In this document: positions 6,945 to 10,263 of the stretch, piece by piece
How positions within the stretch are numbered: position 1 is the first letter of the stretch
Layout of the letters: each line of letters begins with the position of its first letter
Assembly: GCA_011390075.1 (NCBI GenBank)
Contig: JAABTA010000013.1
Span: 1 to 10,263 of the forward strand
DNA from: Helicobacteraceae bacterium
GTDB lineage: Bacteria; Campylobacterota; Campylobacteria; Campylobacterales; SZUA-545
Length of the DNA stretch: 10,263 nt
Direction: 5' to 3'
Made by a program: the position numbers and the translations under genes
Notes under the pieces: model-generated
What the model was told of the DNA's origin: nothing
Database searches by the model: none
Seen by the model: the letters and a program-made list of their open reading frames with translations, nothing else

Positions 6945-6948
6945 GGAG
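6943..6948 (+). promoter_or_regulatory. ribosome-binding site for the GTG start of nuoJ
   Basis: AAGGAG is a near-perfect Shine-Dalgarno sequence, beginning inside the nuoI stop and ending five bases before the GTG at 6954. An ATG at 6952-6954 overlaps that GTG but is out of frame and reaches a stop after four codons (M-C-L-N-stop). The conserved NuoJ reading therefore requires GTG. Confidence 0.75.
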
Positions 6949-6953
6949 TTTAT

Positions 6954-7472
6954 GTGTTTGAATTAGTAGCTTTTTATCTTTTTGCGTTTTTAACAATAGG
7001 CTCATTTGTAACCACTGTAAAAACAAGACAACCACTCTATGCGCTTACATCATTGGCAGCAGGGATGATATTTATCTCTGCTTTCTTTTTTATGTTAGAT
7101 GCTGATTTTATGGGAGTTGTACAGATTGTTGTCTATACAGGTGCCGTTTTGGCTCTTTATGCTTTTGGTATGATGTTTTTTGACTCCTCTAGCCTTATTA
7201 AAGAGAAACAAAGACCTGCCTCCACTGTTTTTATACTTGGAACAATGATAGCATTGGTAATTGTCTCTATGCTTGTAGCTCCAATTGCCGCCGATCACTT
7301 CCAAGGGGCGTATCCTCCAATTGAGGGTGAGGGCAATGTGGAGAATATTGGTTATATCCTGTTTACAAAGTATCTTGTACCATTTGAACTTGCTGCTGTT
7401 ATGCTTTTAACAGCCATGATTGCGGGGATTGTTTTGGCAAGCAAACATATGAATTTGAAGGAGAGTGAATGA
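6954..7472 (+). CDS. nuoJ: NADH-quinone oxidoreductase subunit J (NuoJ)
   Basis: Small membrane subunit next to NuoH and NuoK. Its third helix carries the flexible bend that helps couple quinone chemistry to proton pumping. 172 aa, with five hydrophobic segments: about 2-22, 28-46, 52-76, 88-110 and 140-163. The hallmark of the family is VVQIVVYTGAVLALYAFGMM (residues 55-74), with Y61 and G63 at the bend position. Translation starts at GTG, forced by frame: the ATG two bases upstream is out of frame. The loop at about 112-138 is Gly/Glu-rich. It lies nine bases after nuoI and overlaps nuoK by four bases (ATGA). No irregularities in the reading frame. Confidence 0.95.
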   Translation: MFELVAFYLFAFLTIGSFVTTVKTRQPLYALTSLAAGMIFISAFFFMLDADFMGVVQIVVYTGAVLALYAFGMMFFDSSSLIKEKQRPASTVFILGTMIALVIVSMLVAPIAADHFQGAYPPIEGEGNVENIGYILFTKYLVPFELAAVMLLTAMIAGIVLASKHMNLKESE

Positions 7473-7771
7473 TTGGACTAAGCCACTATCTCATTCTCTC
7501 TGTAATACTTTTTTTGATTGGTATGGCAGGGGTGATGACAAGAAAAAACCTATTGATGCTTCTGTTTTCTACAGAGATTATGCTCAATGCGGTTAATTTA
7601 GGTTTTGTAGCAATTTCAAAGTTTCATCATGATCTCTCTGGTCAGATGTTTTCGTTTTTTATTATTGCAATTGCTGCTAGTGAAGTTGCCGTTGGGTTGG
7701 GGCTTTTAATTGCTCTTTATAAAAGAACAGGATCTTTAGATCTTGATTCTATCGCTAAAATGAACGGGTAG
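7469..7771 (+). CDS. nuoK: NADH-quinone oxidoreductase subunit K (NuoK)
   Basis: Three-helix membrane subunit, related to MrpC of Na+/H+ antiporters, forming part of the proton path between NuoH/NuoJ and the antiporter-like subunits. Exactly 100 aa, as in E. coli. The two essential membrane glutamates fall at the same numbers as in E. coli: E36 in LLFSTEIMLNAVNL and E72 in AIAASEVAVGLGLL. Hydrophobic segments lie at about 5-22, 28-50 and 60-84. The start ATG overlaps the nuoJ stop and has a strong AAGGAG site at 7458-7463 with five bases of spacing, so it can be both coupled and independently initiated. Identification is secure. Confidence 0.97.
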   Translation: MIGLSHYLILSVILFLIGMAGVMTRKNLLMLLFSTEIMLNAVNLGFVAISKFHHDLSGQMFSFFIIAIAASEVAVGLGLLIALYKRTGSLDLDSIAKMNG

Positions 7772-7779
7772 GGGGAGCT

Positions 7780-9699
7780 ATGGAAATATTACTAGTTATT
7801 GCGCTTTTTGCCCCACTTGTTGCGGCAGTGTTTGCGGCTTTGTTTGCTATGACAGAAAAAAAGCTTTTTGTTGGGGTAATTAACTCTATTTTAATAGGAC
7901 TCTCATGGTTTGCTTCTATGATACTTCTGTATTATGTATCTATAGACAGACCTGTAAGTTTTACACTGTTTGATTGGATTGCGACAGGGCATTTAGATCT
8001 CAAATTTGGATTTTTGGTGGATCAAATTAGTGCTGTGATGATGGTTGTAGTGACAACCGTTTCCGCACTAGTGCATGTCTATTCCATTGGATATATGGAG
8101 CATGATAAGAGTTTTAATAGATTTTTCTCCTATCTTTCAGCCTTTGTTTTTTCAATGATGGTGCTTGTAATGAGTGACAACTTCTTAGGGCTCTTTATAG
8201 GTTGGGAAGGTGTTGGTCTGTGTTCCTATCTGCTTGTAGGGTTTTGGTACCACAAACCAGATGTTCCAAGATCAGTTAATCCATCTATCTCTCCTTCTTG
8301 GGCTGCCAATGAAGCTTTTATCGTTAATAGAGTAGCAGATTTAGGAATGCTTTTAGGTATTTTTCTTATCTACTGGCAATTAGGAACCCTTACCTATTCA
8401 GAAGTGTTTGCCAATATCGCTACACTAGATGCAAATATTACAACATGGATTGCCATTTTACTCTTTATCGGTGCTATGGGTAAATCAGCGCAGTTTCCTC
8501 TGCATACTTGGCTTGCGGATGCCATGGAGGGTCCAACCCCTGTTTCTGCCCTTATTCACGCTGCTACAATGGTAACAGCTGGGGTCTATTTGCTTGTGCG
8601 ATCTAATGAGATCTATATGCTCACACCAGATGTTGGTTTCTTTATTGCAGCCCTTGGTGCGTTTGTGGCTATGTTTGCTGCCTCTATGGCTCTTGTGAAT
8701 AATGATGTAAAAAGAGTTATTGCCTACTCAACCTTGTCTCAGCTTGGCTATATGTTTGTTGCAGCTGGGCTAGGGGCGTATTGGGTGGCGCTGTTTCATC
8801 TTATGACGCATGCTTTCTTTAAAGCGCTTCTATTTTTAGGTGCTGGTAATGTTATGCATGCTATGGATGATGAACTTAATATTAAAAAAATGGGTGGTTT
8901 ATATAAAGTGATGAAACCAACAGCAATTATGATGGCTGTTGCTTCTGTTGCCCTAGCGGGTATCTATCCACTGGCAGGATTTTTCTCTAAAGATAAGATC
9001 TTAGAGGTTGCTTTTGGGGATGGTTATATGATTATCTGGCTAGTGCTACTGATTACAGCTGGGCTCACAGCCTTCTACTCTTTTAGAGTGGTTATGCTTG
9101 TATTCTTTGGTGAAGAGCGATATAAAAACAGAGAGCTTACAAGTCCAAATGGTAACCATTTTCACCCACACGAGATGCCAATATATGTCTTAATTGCTAT
9201 GAGTCCATTGATGATTCTAGCTGTGATTTCAGGATTTTTTGAGCACGCCTATCATGAGTTTGTGAGCGAGGTGCTTCCTATGAATATGCCTCATTTAGAG
9301 AGCGGTACTCTGTATGCGCTGATTGCCATAACCTTGGCCACCTCTTTAAGTGGTATTGCTTTAGCGGTGTATAAATATAGCCGTGGTGGTTTTAATCCTC
9401 GCTGGGAGAACAACTTTTTTTACAAACTTTTTAGCAATCAATACTATATTCCAAATATCTATAATGCAGTTTTTATTCAAGGATTTGGAGGACTTTCTAG
9501 GTTCGCATGGAGAGTGATTGACCAAAAAATTATTGATCTATTGGTGGATGTTGTAGCTCGTATCGTTATGTTTACAGGTAGGGGCATGCAGTCACATCAC
9601 ACAGGAAACCTTTCTCAGATGCTACGACTTATGGGATTAGGTTTGGTTGTAATGGTACTTATGGCTGTACTGTTACTACAAATTGGACAAGGAGCGTAA
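7780..9699 (+). CDS. nuoL: NADH-quinone oxidoreductase subunit L (NuoL), antiporter-like proton pump
   Basis: Distal antiporter-like membrane subunit with the long amphipathic helix that clamps the membrane arm. 639 aa, about 16 hydrophobic segments. Channel residues are all present: E143 in GWEGVGLCSYLL, K235 in GAMGKSAQFPLH, H260 in SALIHAATMV, H340, H344 and K348 in the HLMTHAFFKALLFLGAGNVMH block, and K404 in GFFSKDKIL. These correspond to E. coli E144, K229, H254, H334, H338, K342 and K399. A short extra stretch, PRSVNPSISPSW (residues 163-174), lies between the helix with E143 and the next one, where E. coli is shorter. The last segment (about 612-636) is the terminal membrane anchor after the lateral helix. 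The start follows a G-rich site (GGGGGAG, 7771-7777) with only two bases to the ATG. It lies eight bases after nuoK and three before nuoM. Confidence 0.97.
   Translation: MEILLVIALFAPLVAAVFAALFAMTEKKLFVGVINSILIGLSWFASMILLYYVSIDRPVSFTLFDWIATGHLDLKFGFLVDQISAVMMVVVTTVSALVHVYSIGYMEHDKSFNRFFSYLSAFVFSMMVLVMSDNFLGLFIGWEGVGLCSYLLVGFWYHKPDVPRSVNPSISPSWAANEAFIVNRVADLGMLLGIFLIYWQLGTLTYSEVFANIATLDANITTWIAILLFIGAMGKSAQFPLHTWLADAMEGPTPVSALIHAATMVTAGVYLLVRSNEIYMLTPDVGFFIAALGAFVAMFAASMALVNNDVKRVIAYSTLSQLGYMFVAAGLGAYWVALFHLMTHAFFKALLFLGAGNVMHAMDDELNIKKMGGLYKVMKPTAIMMAVASVALAGIYPLAGFFSKDKILEVAFGDGYMIIWLVLLITAGLTAFYSFRVVMLVFFGEERYKNRELTSPNGNHFHPHEMPIYVLIAMSPLMILAVISGFFEHAYHEFVSEVLPMNMPHLESGTLYALIAITLATSLSGIALAVYKYSRGGFNPRWENNFFYKLFSNQYYIPNIYNAVFIQGFGGLSRFAWRVIDQKIIDLLVDVVARIVMFTGRGMQSHHTGNLSQMLRLMGLGLVVMVLMAVLLLQIGQGA
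9689..9694 (+). promoter_or_regulatory. ribosome-binding site for nuoM
   Basis: AAGGAG, located inside the last codons of nuoL, lies eight bases before the ATG at 9703. A TTG at 9700 is in frame directly before the ATG, but the ATG gives the better spacing and is preferred. Confidence 0.65.
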
Positions 9700-9702
9700 T
9701 TG

Positions 9703-10263
9703 ATGGAGAATATCTTAAGTTTTTTAATTTTCTTTCCAGTAGTAGCAGCTATTTTTGGATTTATAATTAATGAAAGAAGTATCAAGGTGTATGCAATTTC
9801 CATTGCTACTATTGAGTTTTTAGCGTCTTTAGCCCTTTGGTATAAGTTTGACACAACGACAGCCTCGTTGCAATTTGTAGAGAAATTTTCTCTCATTAGC
9901 ACTTATGGCATTAACTACTTTGTAGGGATTGACGGTATCTCTTTATTTATGATTATACTCAGTACCTTTATGACGCTTATAGCGCTCATTAGTCTCTCAA
10001 TTACAGAAAAGCTCAAAAATCTTGTGGCTTCTTTGTTGGTTTTAGAGATGACCATGATTGGTGTTTTTGCCTCATTAGATGGTATTTTATTCTACTTCTT
10101 TTGGGAATTCTCACTGATTCCAATGCTCTATATTATTGGATATTGGGGAAGTGGCGATAAGATCTATGCTGCGGTGAAGTTTTTTCTCTATACCTTCTTA
10201 GGATCTTTAGTGATGCTCCTTGGTATGATCTATTTGGCGTGGATGTTCAAAGATGCAACAGGG
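9703..10263 (+). CDS. nuoM: NADH-quinone oxidoreductase subunit M (NuoM), 3' end outside window
   Basis: Middle antiporter-like proton-pumping membrane subunit. The frame is open from ATG 9703 to the end of the window, 187 codons, about the first third of the usual length of roughly 500 aa. The N-terminal hydrophobic segment (residues 3-22), the VGIDGISLFMIILSTF block (74-89) and YFFWEFSLIPMLYIIGYWG (131-149) are typical; E135 corresponds to the essential E144 of E. coli NuoM. AAVKFFLYTFLGSLVMLLGM (156-175) is the next conserved helix. The gene starts three bases after the nuoL stop with its own ribosome-binding site. There is no sign of truncation other than the window edge; nuoN is expected to follow. 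Confidence 0.95.
   Translation, partial: MENILSFLIFFPVVAAIFGFIINERSIKVYAISIATIEFLASLALWYKFDTTTASLQFVEKFSLISTYGINYFVGIDGISLFMIILSTFMTLIALISLSITEKLKNLVASLLVLEMTMIGVFASLDGILFYFFWEFSLIPMLYIIGYWGSGDKIYAAVKFFLYTFLGSLVMLLGMIYLAWMFKDATG

Noticed and set aside
9615..9902. 95-codon minus-strand frame across the nuoL-nuoM junction
   Set aside because: Opposite the last NuoL helix and first NuoM helix, both conserved; no independent support.
1..10263. Internal promoters, terminators or attenuators between genes
   Set aside because: The largest gap is nine bases and several genes overlap; AT-rich -10-like strings are frequent by chance here and none is backed by context.

Overview
The window is the inside of a single respiratory complex I (nuo) operon on the + strand. 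It starts within nuoC and ends within nuoM. In order it holds nuoC (5' end missing), nuoD, a small cysteine-free protein of 76 aa, a 281-aa soluble protein, nuoG, nuoH, nuoI, nuoJ, nuoK, nuoL and nuoM (3' end missing). No stretch between genes exceeds 9 bases, and four junctions overlap. I see no promoter, terminator, RNA gene, mobile element or CRISPR. nuoAB upstream and nuoN downstream are expected but lie outside the window.

The source is most likely a Campylobacterota (formerly Epsilonproteobacteria) species. nuoC and nuoD are separate genes, the DNA is AT-rich with many AGA arginine codons, and the slots normally held by nuoE and nuoF are filled by two unrelated-looking genes. That is the arrangement known from Helicobacter pylori (HP1264/HP1265) and Campylobacter jejuni (Cj1575c/Cj1574c). 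The genus cannot be fixed from the sequence; a free-living sulfur- or hydrogen-oxidising relative is possible.

Layout: 1-1790 encodes the quinone-site peripheral subunits NuoC and NuoD. 1790-5351 encodes the remodelled electron-input module (76-aa protein, 281-aa protein, NuoG). 5348-6343 is the membrane anchor NuoH, followed by the two-cluster subunit NuoI (6351-6944). 6954-10263 encodes the membrane proton-pumping subunits NuoJ, K, L and M. No FMN/NADH-binding subunit is encoded where it should be, so this complex probably takes electrons from (or returns them to) a carrier such as flavodoxin or ferredoxin.

Two observations stand out. First, the 281-aa protein in the nuoF slot aligns colinearly with the C-terminal half of NuoG encoded directly after it, so it looks like a NuoG-derived partial duplicate without the iron-sulfur domains. 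Second, NuoG carries four cysteines beyond the canonical set (C155, C214, C217, C220), which complete a 2[4Fe-4S] ferredoxin-type domain and predict one extra cluster in the input arm.
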